A stretch of DNA of 14,849 nucleotides from UMGS172 sp964634675 (lineage in GTDB: Bacteria; Bacillota; Clostridia; Oscillospirales; Acutalibacteraceae): the NCBI GenBank assembly GCA_964634675.1, contig CAZWLH010000034.1:1-14849 (forward strand), given 5' to 3'. Below, one piece after another: positions 1-8,409 of the stretch. Position 1 is the first letter of the stretch; every line of letters starts with the position of its first letter. Below the pieces are notes generated by a model. The model was not told where the DNA came from. It made no database searches and saw only the letters and a list, made by a program, of their open reading frames with translations. The position numbers and the translations under genes are program-made.

Positions 1-83
1 CTTTCATCTTATTTTTTTGAGAAAAGTGTTACCTATCATTGATTTATCTACAGTGCTCTTTTGCGTTTTCAGGCAAATAATCA

Positions 84-112
84 TTGACTTTCGGTGCCGA
101 TTTTGGTAAAAT
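84..112 (+). promoter_or_regulatory. Vegetative (sigma-A type) promoter for the yicC operon
   Basis: A -35 box TTGACT (84-89) is followed by a 17-nt spacer and a -10 box TAAAAT (107-112). A TGG just before the -10 box fits the extended -10 motif. Transcription would start near 119-120, giving a leader of about 50 nt before yicC. It is the only strong promoter I see upstream of the housekeeping genes, so it probably drives the whole run to thiN. The sequence from 1 to 83 shows no gene or further signal that I can support. Confidence 0.7.
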
Positions 113-169
113 AAATAAAATATTAAAGCGTGTAATTATGTTTACATACTGAAATTTGGAGATGAAATT

Positions 170-1048
170 ATGGTCAGAAGTATGACCGGCTACGGCAGAG
201 GTGAGGCCGCCGACGGGCAAATGTCGGTAACGGTCGAGTTGAAATCGGTCAATCACCGCTTTTTCGAGGCTTTGATTCGTGCACCCCGTCAGTTTGCTTT
301 TTTAGAGGATAAGCTGAAATCATATGTTCAGTCGCGTGTTTCGAGAGGTAAGATAGATATTTCGGTTTCCTGTGATTTCGGTGCCGCCGCATCGGATAAA
401 ATCGAGGTCAACGAGGTATTTGCCGATAGTTATATAAAGGCTCTTCGCTCGCTTTCCGAAAAATACGGAATAAAGGACGATATCGCCGTTTCAAACGTTG
501 CCGCAAATTCCGAGGTCTTCACCGTAACAAAGCAGAAGCTCGATGAGGAAGCCGCTTGGAGCTTGGTCAGTACTGCCGCAAGTGAAGCGGTCGACAACTT
601 CATAAAAGAGCGTGAGGCTGAGGGCAAGCGCTTGGCCGACGATGTTCTTTCAAGAACCGAGACTATTCTCAAAATGGTCGAAAGGGTGGAAGAGCGTTCT
701 CCCAAGACCGTTGAGGAATACCGCAGAAGGATCGAAGGAAAGGTAAGAGAGCTGCTTTGTGACACAAGTGTCGATGAACAGCGCCTGCTTACCGAAACCG
801 CGATTTTCGCCGATAAGGTTGCCGTTAACGAGGAAACCGTAAGGCTTCGCAGTCATATCGCGCATTTTGCGGAAATGTGCGAAACCGGCGGTGTGATCGG
901 CAAAAAGCTTGATTTTACCGTGCAGGAAATGAACCGTGAGACCAATACGGTCGGTTCAAAGTGTCAGGATATAGAGATATCTCATATAGTTGTCGATATA
1001 AAATCCGAGATTGAAAAAATCAGAGAGCAAATTCAAAATATCGAATAA
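170..1048 (+). CDS. yicC: YicC-family endoribonuclease (YloC)
   Basis: This 292-residue protein matches the YicC/YloC family, cytoplasmic proteins shown in some bacteria to be metal-dependent endoribonucleases involved in RNA turnover. The N-terminal signature SMTGYGRGE is at residues 4-12, and the family's C-terminal domain carries the hallmark EMNRETNTVGSK followed by a helical tail ending in IREQIQNIE. The length is normal for the family. The ATG is preceded by GGAG (158-161) at an 8-nt spacing. It is the first gene after the 84-112 promoter, and remA follows after 23 nt, the same pairing as yloC-ylzA in Bacillus subtilis. The family assignment is firm; the exact RNA targets cannot be read from sequence. 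Confidence 0.95.
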   Translation: MVRSMTGYGRGEAADGQMSVTVELKSVNHRFFEALIRAPRQFAFLEDKLKSYVQSRVSRGKIDISVSCDFGAAASDKIEVNEVFADSYIKALRSLSEKYGIKDDIAVSNVAANSEVFTVTKQKLDEEAAWSLVSTAASEAVDNFIKEREAEGKRLADDVLSRTETILKMVERVEERSPKTVEEYRRRIEGKVRELLCDTSVDEQRLLTETAIFADKVAVNEETVRLRSHIAHFAEMCETGGVIGKKLDFTVQEMNRETNTVGSKCQDIEISHIVVDIKSEIEKIREQIQNIE

Positions 1049-1071
1049 CAAACCGTAAGGAAGATGAAGTT

Positions 1072-1344
1072 ATGAAGCTTATTAACATCGGTTTCGGAAA
1101 TATGGTTTCGGCATCACGCCTTGTTGCGATAGTCAGCCCCGATTCGGCGCCTATCAAGAGAATCGTGCAGGATGCCAAGGAAAAGGGCACACTTATCGAT
1201 GCGACCCACGGCCGCCGCACAAGAGCTGTGATCATTACCGACAGTGACCTTATCATTCTTACATATCTGCAATCCGAAACGGTTGCCGCCCGTCTTGACG
1301 AAACCGACACAGAAACCGAAACGGAGGATATAGAGGATGAATAA
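1072..1344 (+). CDS. remA: RemA/DUF370 DNA-binding regulator
   Basis: This 90-residue protein belongs to the RemA (YlzA, DUF370) family. In Bacillus subtilis RemA is a DNA-binding activator of extracellular-matrix (biofilm) and osmoprotection genes, and it forms ring-like oligomers. Visible family motifs are NIGFGN near the start, IVSPDSAPIKR and the basic block GRRTRA, whose arginines (48, 49 and 51) correspond to the known DNA-contacting residues. The last 15 residues (76-90) are an acidic Asp/Glu/Thr tail that looks like a lineage add-on. An AAGGAAG ribosome site (1057-1063) precedes the ATG. The end overlaps the gmk start by 8 nt, indicating translational coupling. Target genes in this organism are unknown. 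Confidence 0.92.
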   Translation: MKLINIGFGNMVSASRLVAIVSPDSAPIKRIVQDAKEKGTLIDATHGRRTRAVIITDSDLIILTYLQSETVAARLDETDTETETEDIEDE

Positions 1345-1936
1345 AGGCTCACTTATCATAATTTCCGGTCCCTCGGGCTCGGGCAAGGACACTGTTTTAA
1401 AAGAGCTTTTGAAACTTATGCCCGATATCGAGTTTTCGATCTCAAGCGTTTCACGTGCAATGCGTGAGGGTGAGGTTCAGGGCGAAAAATATAATTTTAT
1501 TTCACGTGATGAGTTCGAAGCGTTAATAAAAAACGATGCTTTGCTCGAATATAATGTCTATTGCGGTAACTATTACGGAACACCCAAGGCTCCAGTTGAG
1601 CGCTGTGTCGCAAACGGCGGTGAGATAATCCTTGAGGTTGACGTAAACGGTGCCGCCAATGTCCGCAAGAATACCGATGACTGCTTCAGCGTTTTTATAG
1701 CTCCTCCCTCATTCGAAGCACTGCGTGACCGACTGAAGGGACGCGGAACCGAGAGCGATGAGGTCATTGAAAAAAGACTTTCGGAAGCCGGTTCGGAGCT
1801 TGCACGTATCGGCGAATACGATTATGTCGTTGTCAACGACGTTTTGAGCGAGGCGGTTTCCGAGCTTGCCGATATCATAAGGGCAGAACGCCGCCGTGTC
1901 GGACGTAATGCCGATTTTTTGAATTCGTTTAAATAA
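1337..1936 (+). CDS. gmk: Guanylate kinase
   Basis: A 199-residue guanylate kinase, which converts GMP and ATP to GDP and ADP in the cytoplasm. The P-loop reads GPSGSGKDT (residues 11-19), with aspartate where Gly or Ser is usual. The GMP-binding lobe keeps SIS...R..REGE, the KY(N)F tyrosine and GNYYGTP, but the usual TTR reads VSR. The lid segment RGTES and the C-terminal DYVVVND are typical. The start lies inside the end of remA (8-nt overlap) and rpoZ follows 31 nt downstream. The gmk-rpoZ pairing is widely conserved in bacteria. The substitutions look like lineage drift, because the key arginines, lysine and tyrosines remain. Confidence 0.95.
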   Translation: MNKGSLIIISGPSGSGKDTVLKELLKLMPDIEFSISSVSRAMREGEVQGEKYNFISRDEFEALIKNDALLEYNVYCGNYYGTPKAPVERCVANGGEIILEVDVNGAANVRKNTDDCFSVFIAPPSFEALRDRLKGRGTESDEVIEKRLSEAGSELARIGEYDYVVVNDVLSEAVSELADIIRAERRRVGRNADFLNSFK

Positions 1937-1967
1937 TTTGGCCTTGTGCCGGAATGGAGAAATATTT

Positions 1968-2195
1968 ATGCTTAACCCTTCTATAGGAATACTTATTCAG
2001 AACACCGACAGCCGTTATAAGCTTGTTCTCGACGTTGCGAAAAAGGCACGTGAGATAGCTCAGGAGGCTCAGGCCAATCAGGAGATCATTATCGAAAAGC
2101 CGGTCACTCTTGCTATGGACGAAATGGCTGCCGAGATAATCGGTAATGAAGAAGAGGAAGAAAAGTCGGAAGTCGAAGAACCGACCGAGGAATAA
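1968..2195 (+). CDS. rpoZ: RNA polymerase omega subunit
   Basis: A 75-residue omega subunit, which helps fold and assemble the beta-prime subunit into RNA polymerase. Family features are MLNPSI at the start, a DSRYKLVLDVAKKARE helix and the later KPVTLAMDEMAAEII segment. The tail (from about residue 60) is strongly acidic, with five consecutive glutamates. I chose the ATG at 1968 because GGAG (1956-1959) sits 8 nt upstream and the omega-like sequence begins there; a longer frame from TTG at 1938 adds ten residues unlike the family. It follows gmk, as in many Firmicutes. The short length is normal. Confidence 0.9.
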   Translation: MLNPSIGILIQNTDSRYKLVLDVAKKAREIAQEAQANQEIIIEKPVTLAMDEMAAEIIGNEEEEEKSEVEEPTEE

Positions 2196-2203
2196 AATAT
2201 CTG

Positions 2204-2209
2204 AAAGGA
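2204..2209 (+). promoter_or_regulatory. Ribosome binding site deciding the priA start
   Basis: AAAGGA (2204-2209) is the only good Shine-Dalgarno match between rpoZ and priA. It overlaps the upstream in-frame ATG at 2209, which argues against that start, and it serves GTG at 2221 at an 11-nt spacing (9 nt if the match is extended through 2211). Confidence 0.5.
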
Positions 2210-2220
2210 TGTGGCTTGCC

Positions 2221-4677
2221 GTGGATAAACCGTTGACTGTAAGTGTTATAGTGGAACAGTCGGTTTATCAGACCGACAGGCCATATGATTATTCTGTACC
2301 CGAATCACTCAGAGTTTCGGTTGCACCCGGGAAGCGTGTGCTTGTTCCGTTCGGTAACGGCAATGTCAGAAAAACGGGCGTTATTCTGAGCGTTTTCGAA
2401 GCTCGGGAGTCAAAGCGGCTCAAATCCGTGCTTTCGGTTCTCGATGCGGAGCCGGTCTTGAATGCCGAAATGCTGAAGCTTGCCGAATTCTTGCGTGAGC
2501 AGACCTTTTGTACGTGGTATAATGCGGTAAGGGTGTTGCTGCCGCCCGGTATAAACTACCGTGTTAAGACCGAGTACGAGCTGAGTACCGAGGCCGAGTC
2601 ACGTTTGGCCGAGCTTGACGATGTGCAGAGCGAGGTCGCGGAATATATGAGAAAAGCTGGAATACCGGTTTCAAAGGAAAGCGCCTTTGCTGCCTTGAAT
2701 ATTCCGAGCGATTCCGATGTTTTCGAAAAGCTTATCGCAAAGGGAGTTGCGATCAGAGCCGGCTCGGCGGTGCGTGCCGTCGGCGATGCGACACTGAAAA
2801 TGGTGCGTGCCACCGATGCGGCGTGCGATATATCGGGAACGAAACTCACTCCCAAGCAGAAGCAGGCAATGGCGGTGCTGAGCGATCTCGGCTGCTGCTC
2901 CGTTAAAGAAATATGCTATTTTACGGGACTGACTCCGGTCGTTATCAACGGACTTGTCAAAAAGGGACTTGCCGAGATATTCGAACAGGAGTATTACAGA
3001 AATCCGTATTCCGAAAAGGAAACCGAAAAGTCTCCCGAGATAGTGCTGAACGGCGGTCAGTCCGAGGCCTTGACCGAGCTTCGCCGTGCCTACCAAGAGC
3101 CTAAGGGTGTCACTTCACTGCTTTACGGTGTGACCGGCTCGGGCAAGACACAGGTCTTCCTCAAAATGTGTGAGGAGGTTGCAAGCGAGGGCAGGGGCGT
3201 TATCGTTATGGTGCCCGAGATAGCCCTCACTCCGCAAACCTTGGGTGTGTTCCACCGCCGCTTCGGCAACAAGGTCGCCGTTTTCCACAGTGCTATGTCA
3301 CAGGGACAGCGACTTGATGAGTGGAAGCGTGTCAAAAACGGTGACGCTTTGATCGCCGTCGGTACCCGCTCGGCGGTTTTTGCTCCTTTTTCCGATGTCG
3401 GCCTGATAATAATGGACGAGGAGCAGGAGCATACCTATAAATCCGAAATGTCACCCTTTTTCCACGCAAGGGACATTGCAAGGTGGCGTGTCGGCTACTC
3501 TAACGGACTTTTGATTTTGTCATCGGCGACGCCGTCGATAGAATCTTACAGTATGGCACTTTCGGGCAAATACCGCCTTTGCAGGCTTTTTCAACGCTTC
3601 GGCGCTGCGGTGCTTCCCGAGGTCGAAACCGTCGATATGCGTGAGGAGCTGGCATCCGGAAACGGCGGAATTATAAGCAATCTTCTGTATTCGAGAATAA
3701 CCGAGGTGTTGCAGTCGGGTCATCAGTCGATACTGCTGCTCAACCGTCGGGGTTTTAACACTTACGTTTCCTGTCCTCAGTGCGGATATGTACTCAACTG
3801 CGAAAATTGCAGCATTTCAATGACATATCACAGTGCAAACAACCGCTTGATGTGTCATTATTGCGGAAAATCTCTGCCTTATGCCGAAAAATGTCCGAAT
3901 TGCGGAAGCGACCGAATGAAATATTCGGGAATCGGCACTCAGAAGGCCGAGGCCGAGCTTGCGGCGCTTTTCCCCGAGGCTCGGATATTGCGTATGGATG
4001 CCGACAGTACGTCGACGAGAAATGCTTACGAAAACAAGCTCAAGGCCTTTGCCGACGGCGAGTATGATATAATGCTCGGAACTCAGATGGTCGCTAAGGG
4101 TCTTGATTTTCCCAAGGTGACGGTGGTCGGCGTGCTCAATGCCGATGTTGCGCTTCACAGCAGTGACTTCAGAAGCTATGAACGAACCTTTTCACTGCTG
4201 ACTCAGGTCGTCGGGCGCTCGGGAAGAGGAAGTGACAGGGGTACGGCAGTTATACAGACGGTTGAGCCCGATAACAGAATTTTAGAGCTTGCCGCCGCAC
4301 AGGATTACGATACCTTTTATTCGTCCGAAATAATGACGAGAAAGCTTATGATATATCCGCCTTATTGCGATATTGCAACGGTCTCTTTCGTCGGAAGTGA
4401 GCGTGCGGTGACCGAAAATGCGGCAAAATATTATTTTGAAGCCTTAAAGGCCAAAGCCTCGGGCAATTTCGGCGATGTCAAGCTGATAACCTTGGGACCG
4501 ACGGTTGCCGCAGTTGCCAAGGTGAATAATAACTACCGTTATAAACTTATAATAAAATATAAAAACTCGAACCGTTTTCGTGAAATGATGCGTGAGGTTT
4601 CGGCCGAATACTATAAGACGGCCTTTTCAAAAACCGTTACCGCTACCGTGAACGTTAACCCCGACAGTATTATTTGA
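2221..4677 (+). CDS. priA: Primosomal protein N' (replication restart helicase PriA)
   Basis: An 818-residue superfamily 2 DNA helicase that reloads the replisome at stalled forks. Order of domains: an N-terminal DNA-binding region (VSVIVEQSVYQTDRPYDYSVP, then the GKRVLVPFGNG turn), a winged-helix-like middle region, helicase lobe 1 with Walker A GVTGSGKT (303-310) and the Walker B/DEAH-like box DEEQ (399-402), a zinc-binding insertion with four CxxC-type pairs from CPQC (518) to CPNC (558-561), then helicase lobe 2 with GTQMVAKGLDFP and VVGRSGRG. Length is close to the roughly 800 residues usual in Firmicutes. I chose GTG at 2221 because the upstream extension is only the acidic rpoZ tail read in another frame. 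In Bacillus coaBC sits just before priA; here it is absent. Confidence 0.95.
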   Translation: MDKPLTVSVIVEQSVYQTDRPYDYSVPESLRVSVAPGKRVLVPFGNGNVRKTGVILSVFEARESKRLKSVLSVLDAEPVLNAEMLKLAEFLREQTFCTWYNAVRVLLPPGINYRVKTEYELSTEAESRLAELDDVQSEVAEYMRKAGIPVSKESAFAALNIPSDSDVFEKLIAKGVAIRAGSAVRAVGDATLKMVRATDAACDISGTKLTPKQKQAMAVLSDLGCCSVKEICYFTGLTPVVINGLVKKGLAEIFEQEYYRNPYSEKETEKSPEIVLNGGQSEALTELRRAYQEPKGVTSLLYGVTGSGKTQVFLKMCEEVASEGRGVIVMVPEIALTPQTLGVFHRRFGNKVAVFHSAMSQGQRLDEWKRVKNGDALIAVGTRSAVFAPFSDVGLIIMDEEQEHTYKSEMSPFFHARDIARWRVGYSNGLLILSSATPSIESYSMALSGKYRLCRLFQRFGAAVLPEVETVDMREELASGNGGIISNLLYSRITEVLQSGHQSILLLNRRGFNTYVSCPQCGYVLNCENCSISMTYHSANNRLMCHYCGKSLPYAEKCPNCGSDRMKYSGIGTQKAEAELAALFPEARILRMDADSTSTRNAYENKLKAFADGEYDIMLGTQMVAKGLDFPKVTVVGVLNADVALHSSDFRSYERTFSLLTQVVGRSGRGSDRGTAVIQTVEPDNRILELAAAQDYDTFYSSEIMTRKLMIYPPYCDIATVSFVGSERAVTENAAKYYFEALKAKASGNFGDVKLITLGPTVAAVAKVNNNYRYKLIIKYKNSNRFREMMREVSAEYYKTAFSKTVTATVNVNPDSII

Positions 4678-4692
4678 TTTCAGGTGATAATT

Positions 4693-5145
4693 ATGGCTAT
4701 AAGAAACATTGTAAAAGAAGGAGATCCCGTTCTTCGCAAGGTGTGCCGAAGCGTTTTGGCATTTGACGAAAAGCTTGCCACTCTGCTCGACGATATGAAG
4801 GAAACCATGTATATGGCCGAGGGTGTCGGTCTTGCGGCACCGCAGGTCGGTATCCTTCGCAGAATTTGCGTTATTGACATCGGCGAAGGTCCGATTGAAC
4901 TTATAAATCCCGTTATAACCGAGGAAAGCGGTGTTCAGGAGGGCTCGGAGGGCTGTCTTTCCTGCCCTGGCGAAAGCGGAGTTGTGAAGAGAGCGATGAA
5001 TGTCACTGTTAAGGCGCAGGATCGCAACGGAAAAACCTTTGAAATAAGCGGAGAAGGTCTGCTTGCTCGTGCGTTTCAGCATGAAATCGACCATTTGAAC
5101 GGCATACTCTATAAGGATAAGGTTATAGGACGGATAATAAAATGA
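4693..5145 (+). CDS. def: Peptide deformylase
   Basis: A 150-residue metal-dependent deformylase that removes the formyl group from the initiator methionine of nascent proteins. All three family motifs are present: GVGLAAPQ (44-51), EGCLS (86-90, metal-binding Cys88) and QHEIDH with His130, catalytic Glu131 and His134. The residue after the second motif is Cys (SCPG) where Val is common. I chose the ATG at 4693, preceded by AGGTG (4682-4686), over GTG at 4684, which lies within that ribosome site; the protein then begins MAIRNIV as is typical. The stop overlaps the fmt start in ATGA, so the formylating and deformylating enzymes are translationally coupled. Confidence 0.95.
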   Translation: MAIRNIVKEGDPVLRKVCRSVLAFDEKLATLLDDMKETMYMAEGVGLAAPQVGILRRICVIDIGEGPIELINPVITEESGVQEGSEGCLSCPGESGVVKRAMNVTVKAQDRNGKTFEISGEGLLARAFQHEIDHLNGILYKDKVIGRIIK

Positions 5146-6065
5146 ACATAGTTTTTATGGGCACTCCCGATTTTGCGGTCGGCTGTCTTGAGTCACTTAT
5201 CGCCGCAGGACATAACGTTACCGGCGTCTTTACCCAGCCCGATAAGCCGCAGGGACGAAAAATGATTATGACACCGCCGCCTGTCAAGGTGGCCGCCGAG
5301 GGTCACGGTATAAAGGTGTTTCAGCCGCAGTCGGTCAGAACTCCCGAGGTTTATGAGCTTCTCAAAAGCCTTGAGCCCGACCTTATTGCGGTAGTCGCCT
5401 ACGGCAAGATAATTCCCGAAAATATACTTTCGCTTCCGAAATACGGATGTGTCAATGTTCACGCCTCCTTGCTTCCGAGACACAGAGGAGCATCACCGAT
5501 TCAGACGGCTATACTTTGCGGTGACACTGAAACGGGCGTTACAACTCAGCTTATGGATATCGGTGTAGATACGGGAGATATTCTTCTTACCGATAAAACC
5601 GATATACTGAAAAACGATAATTTCGAAACGCTCCACGACCGCTTGGCGGTAATGGGTGCAAAGCTGCTTGCCGACACGGTGACGGCACTTGAAAACGGTA
5701 CTGTTACACCGATGAAGCAACCCGAGGAAGGTGTGACTCACGCGGTGATAATCACCAAGGAAATGGGACTTATAAGCTTTTCGGACGATGCAGCCGCTAT
5801 CGATTGCAGGATACGTGCCTTCACACCGTGGCCGTCGGCTTACTTCTTTGCATCGGGCAAGCGCATAAAGGCGATAAAGGCCGAGGTCGGCGGTACTCTC
5901 GATTCTGAGCCCGGCACGGTCGTTGAAGCCAAGGAACGACTCACTGTTGCCTGCAAGAACGGCACTTCGATAGTGTTTACCGAGCTTCAGCCGGAAGGCA
6001 AGGCAAAAATGACCGCAAAGGCTTTGCTTAACGGCTTTCCCATAAAGGTCGGTACAAGGCTTTGA
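5142..6065 (+). CDS. fmt: Methionyl-tRNA formyltransferase
   Basis: A 307-residue cytoplasmic enzyme that transfers a formyl group from 10-formyltetrahydrofolate to initiator Met-tRNA. The N-terminal Rossmann-type domain begins IVFMGTPDFAV. The folate-binding and catalytic signature HASLLPRHRGASPIQ begins at His107, with the catalytic aspartate in GVDTGDIL (Asp143). The C-terminal tRNA-binding domain starts near residue 205 (KEMGLISF...CRIRAFTPWP). Length is normal. It overlaps def by 4 nt (ATGA) and rsmB by 4 nt (TTGA), an arrangement that keeps def, fmt and rsmB in fixed translational proportion. Confidence 0.95.
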   Translation: MNIVFMGTPDFAVGCLESLIAAGHNVTGVFTQPDKPQGRKMIMTPPPVKVAAEGHGIKVFQPQSVRTPEVYELLKSLEPDLIAVVAYGKIIPENILSLPKYGCVNVHASLLPRHRGASPIQTAILCGDTETGVTTQLMDIGVDTGDILLTDKTDILKNDNFETLHDRLAVMGAKLLADTVTALENGTVTPMKQPEEGVTHAVIITKEMGLISFSDDAAAIDCRIRAFTPWPSAYFFASGKRIKAIKAEVGGTLDSEPGTVVEAKERLTVACKNGTSIVFTELQPEGKAKMTAKALLNGFPIKVGTRL

Positions 6066-7339
6066 GTAACGCAAGAACAGTTGCGGCAAGGGTCATTTCC
6101 GATATCGAGCGTAACGGAAGCTATTCAAACATCGCACTTGATGCAGAGCTTGCCAAGGCCGAGCTTTCGCGTGTCGATTCGGCGCTCGCAAGCCGAATAA
6201 TCTACGGAGTGCTTTCACGGAAGCTTACCATTGACCGCATTTTGACCGAGGCTTCGGGCAAAGGCCTTAATAAAACTCATCCGTTTGTGCTCTCGGTGCT
6301 CAGAACGGCGGTTTATCAGATACTGTTTACCGATAAAATTCCGCCTTCGGCCGCAGTTAACGAATCGGTGAAAATAATAAACAAAAGCCGTCAGCGCTTT
6401 GCCGCAGGCTTTGTAAATGCCGTTTTACGCAAAATCAGTCTTGAAAAGGCGGATATTCTCAAAAGAATCGAAGAAAGCGACGATCTTTCGTTCAAGTACT
6501 CCTGTACAAATGAGCTTGCAGAGGAGCTTTCAAGTGATTACAGTCTTGAAACCGCCGAGCAATTTTTGGAAAGCACACTTCATACCCCGAAGCTTTACTG
6601 CCGTGTTAACCGATTTTCGAATACCCAATCGGCCGAGCTTAAGACCATGCTTGAAAAAAAGGGCATAGAGCTTGAGATGTGCGATACCGACGGTGCATTT
6701 TCGGTCGAAAACGTCGGCAATATCGAAAAGCTTCCCGAGTTTGCAAGCGGTTGCTTTTTCGTACAGGACTTGGCTTCGCAAAAGGCGGTCGGCGCACTTG
6801 ATATAGCCGAGGGAATGTGTGTTCTCGACGTTTGTGCCGCACCGGGTGGTAAAAGTTTTACCGCCGCGCAGTTTGTCGGAAGTACGGGTCATATAACCTC
6901 CTGCGACATTTATGAAAAGCGTGTCGGACTGATACTCAGCGGTGCCAAGCGTTTGAAAATAGATAATCTCACCGCAACGGTCAACGATGCCGAACGCTTT
7001 AATCCGAGCCTCGGCTTATTCGACCGCGTGATCTGCGATGTTCCGTGCTCCGGCTTCGGTGTCATAAGACGTAAGCCGGAAATCAAATACAAAAGACCCG
7101 AAGAATTCGAAGCATTGCCGAGCTTGCAGTTGAAAATACTTGAGACCTCGGTCGGTTATCTGAAAAATGACGGTATGATAATGTACTCGACCTGCACGGT
7201 TCGCCGCAAGGAAAATGATGGTGTCGTGCAAGAGTTTTTGAAGCGCAACCAAGGCTTTTCCAAGCTTTGTGAGCGGACACTTATGCCGCACACGGACGGC
7301 ACTGACGGCTTCTATTTTTGCATACTGAAGAGGAATTGA
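6062..7339 (+). CDS. rsmB: 16S rRNA (cytosine-967-C5) methyltransferase RsmB
   Basis: A 425-residue SAM-dependent methyltransferase of the Sun/RsmB family, which makes m5C967 in 16S rRNA. The N-terminal about 140 residues form a NusB-like RNA-binding domain (RTVAARVISDIERNGSYSN, then FVNAVLRKI). The catalytic domain holds SAM motif I LDVCAAPGGK (255-264), motif IV DVPCSG with Cys329, and motif VI YSTCT with Cys378; the two cysteines are the pair used by m5C methyltransferases. Translation starts at TTG 6062, which overlaps the fmt stop; the sequence reads like the family from its second residue on. rlmN follows after only 2 nt. Confidence 0.93.
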   Translation: MSNARTVAARVISDIERNGSYSNIALDAELAKAELSRVDSALASRIIYGVLSRKLTIDRILTEASGKGLNKTHPFVLSVLRTAVYQILFTDKIPPSAAVNESVKIINKSRQRFAAGFVNAVLRKISLEKADILKRIEESDDLSFKYSCTNELAEELSSDYSLETAEQFLESTLHTPKLYCRVNRFSNTQSAELKTMLEKKGIELEMCDTDGAFSVENVGNIEKLPEFASGCFFVQDLASQKAVGALDIAEGMCVLDVCAAPGGKSFTAAQFVGSTGHITSCDIYEKRVGLILSGAKRLKIDNLTATVNDAERFNPSLGLFDRVICDVPCSGFGVIRRKPEIKYKRPEEFEALPSLQLKILETSVGYLKNDGMIMYSTCTVRRKENDGVVQEFLKRNQGFSKLCERTLMPHTDGTDGFYFCILKRN

Positions 7340-7341
7340 AA

Positions 7342-8382
7342 TTGAGCAAAATCGATATTAGATCAATGTACCTGTCAGAGCTTGAGACCCTGATGTCAGA
7401 GCTTGGTGAGCCTAAGTTCAGAGCGGGACAAATCTTCGGCTGGTTACAGCGTGGAGTAACAAATTTCGGCGAAATGACGAATATTCCGGCAAAATTATGT
7501 GCAAAGTTACAAGAAGGTTACTATATTGTAACCGCAAATATCAAAAAAAGACTTGAATCCGACATAGATGATACTGTAAAATACTTATATGAAATGCACG
7601 ATGGGGAATTGGTGGAATCTGTGCTTATGAAGTACAACCACGGCTACTCCGTATGTATTTCCACGCAGGTTGGCTGCCGTATGGGCTGCAGCTTCTGTGC
7701 ATCGGGTCTTAACGGTCTTAAAAGAAGCCTTACCGCTTCCGAAATGCTGGCACAGATAACCGCCGCCGAGCGTGACAGGGGAATAAGAATTTCCAATGTC
7801 GTTCTTATGGGTATGGGCGAGCCTATGGATAACCTTGATAATGTCATCCGCTTTTTAAGGCTTGTTTCCGACGATAAAGGTCTTAACATAGGTTTAAGGC
7901 ATATATCGGTCTCGACCTCGGGTGTTGTGCCGGGTATTTACCGTCTCTCGGAGGAAGGCTTCCCGATAACACTTTCGATATCGCTCCACGCTCCGAACGA
8001 TGCTATCAGAAGCTCGATGATGCGTGTCAATATAAAGTGGAATATCGAGGTGCTTATAAAGGCTTGTAAGGATTACATTAAGGCGACCGGCCGCAGGATT
8101 TCCTTTGAATACGCAGTGGTCGACGGTGTGAACAACAGTGATGCCAACGCAAAGGAGCTGGCACAGCTGCTTAGAGGTATGCTTTGCCACGTTAATTTGA
8201 TACCCGTGAATCCCGTTAAGGAAAACAGCTATAAAAAACCCGACCGTAAAAAAATCGAACATTTTTGTGAGCTTTTGAACGGTTACGGCATAAATACTAC
8301 CATAAGAAGAACCTTGGGCTCGGATATCGATGCCTCCTGCGGACAGCTGAGAGGTAAGGCGATAGAAGAGGCCGAAAATTAA
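7342..8382 (+). CDS. rlmN: Dual-specificity 23S rRNA/tRNA adenine-C2 methyltransferase RlmN
   Basis: A 346-residue radical-SAM enzyme that methylates C2 of A2503 in 23S rRNA and of A37 in some tRNAs. The iron-sulfur cluster motif is CRMGCSFC (Cys112, Cys116, Cys119). The two mechanism cysteines are also visible: Cys105 in VCISTQ and Cys333 in DASCGQLR, matching Cys118 and Cys355 of the E. coli enzyme. The GMGEPMDN motif follows the cluster site. I chose TTG at 7342 because GAGGA (7330-7334) lies 7 nt upstream; TTG at 7318 and 7336 have no usable ribosome site. The first 110 or so codons use TTA, GTA and TCA unusually often compared with the rest of the window. Confidence 0.94.
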   Translation: MSKIDIRSMYLSELETLMSELGEPKFRAGQIFGWLQRGVTNFGEMTNIPAKLCAKLQEGYYIVTANIKKRLESDIDDTVKYLYEMHDGELVESVLMKYNHGYSVCISTQVGCRMGCSFCASGLNGLKRSLTASEMLAQITAAERDRGIRISNVVLMGMGEPMDNLDNVIRFLRLVSDDKGLNIGLRHISVSTSGVVPGIYRLSEEGFPITLSISLHAPNDAIRSSMMRVNIKWNIEVLIKACKDYIKATGRRISFEYAVVDGVNNSDANAKELAQLLRGMLCHVNLIPVNPVKENSYKKPDRKKIEHFCELLNGYGINTTIRRTLGSDIDASCGQLRGKAIEEAEN

Positions 8383-8394
8383 AACAATTAAAGT

Positions 8395-8403
8395 AAGGGG
8401 GTG
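8395..8403 (+). promoter_or_regulatory. Strong ribosome binding site deciding the prpC start
   Basis: AAGGGGGTG (8395-8403) is one of the strongest Shine-Dalgarno matches in the window and sits 6 nt before ATG 8410. The in-frame GTG at 8401 lies inside it and is therefore unlikely to be the start. Confidence 0.6.
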
Positions 8404-8409
8404 CGGAAA

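Noticed and set aside
44..256. 70-codon open frame on the minus strand at the left edge
   Set aside because: It covers the yicC promoter, leader and first codons in antisense, with no ribosome-site or family support.
1367..1500. Apparent three-residue deletion in the GMP-binding loop of guanylate kinase
   Set aside because: Aligning against the Bacillus protein residue by residue gave no gap; there are only substitutions.
1938..1967. Ten-residue N-terminal extension of the omega subunit from TTG 1938
   Set aside because: It has no ribosome site, while ATG 1968 has GGAG at 8 nt and begins as omega proteins do.
2146..2220. Longer PriA N-terminus beginning with a Lys/Arg-rich stretch
   Set aside because: The basic stretch is the acidic tail of rpoZ read in another frame, and the ribosome site at 2204-2209 points to a later start.
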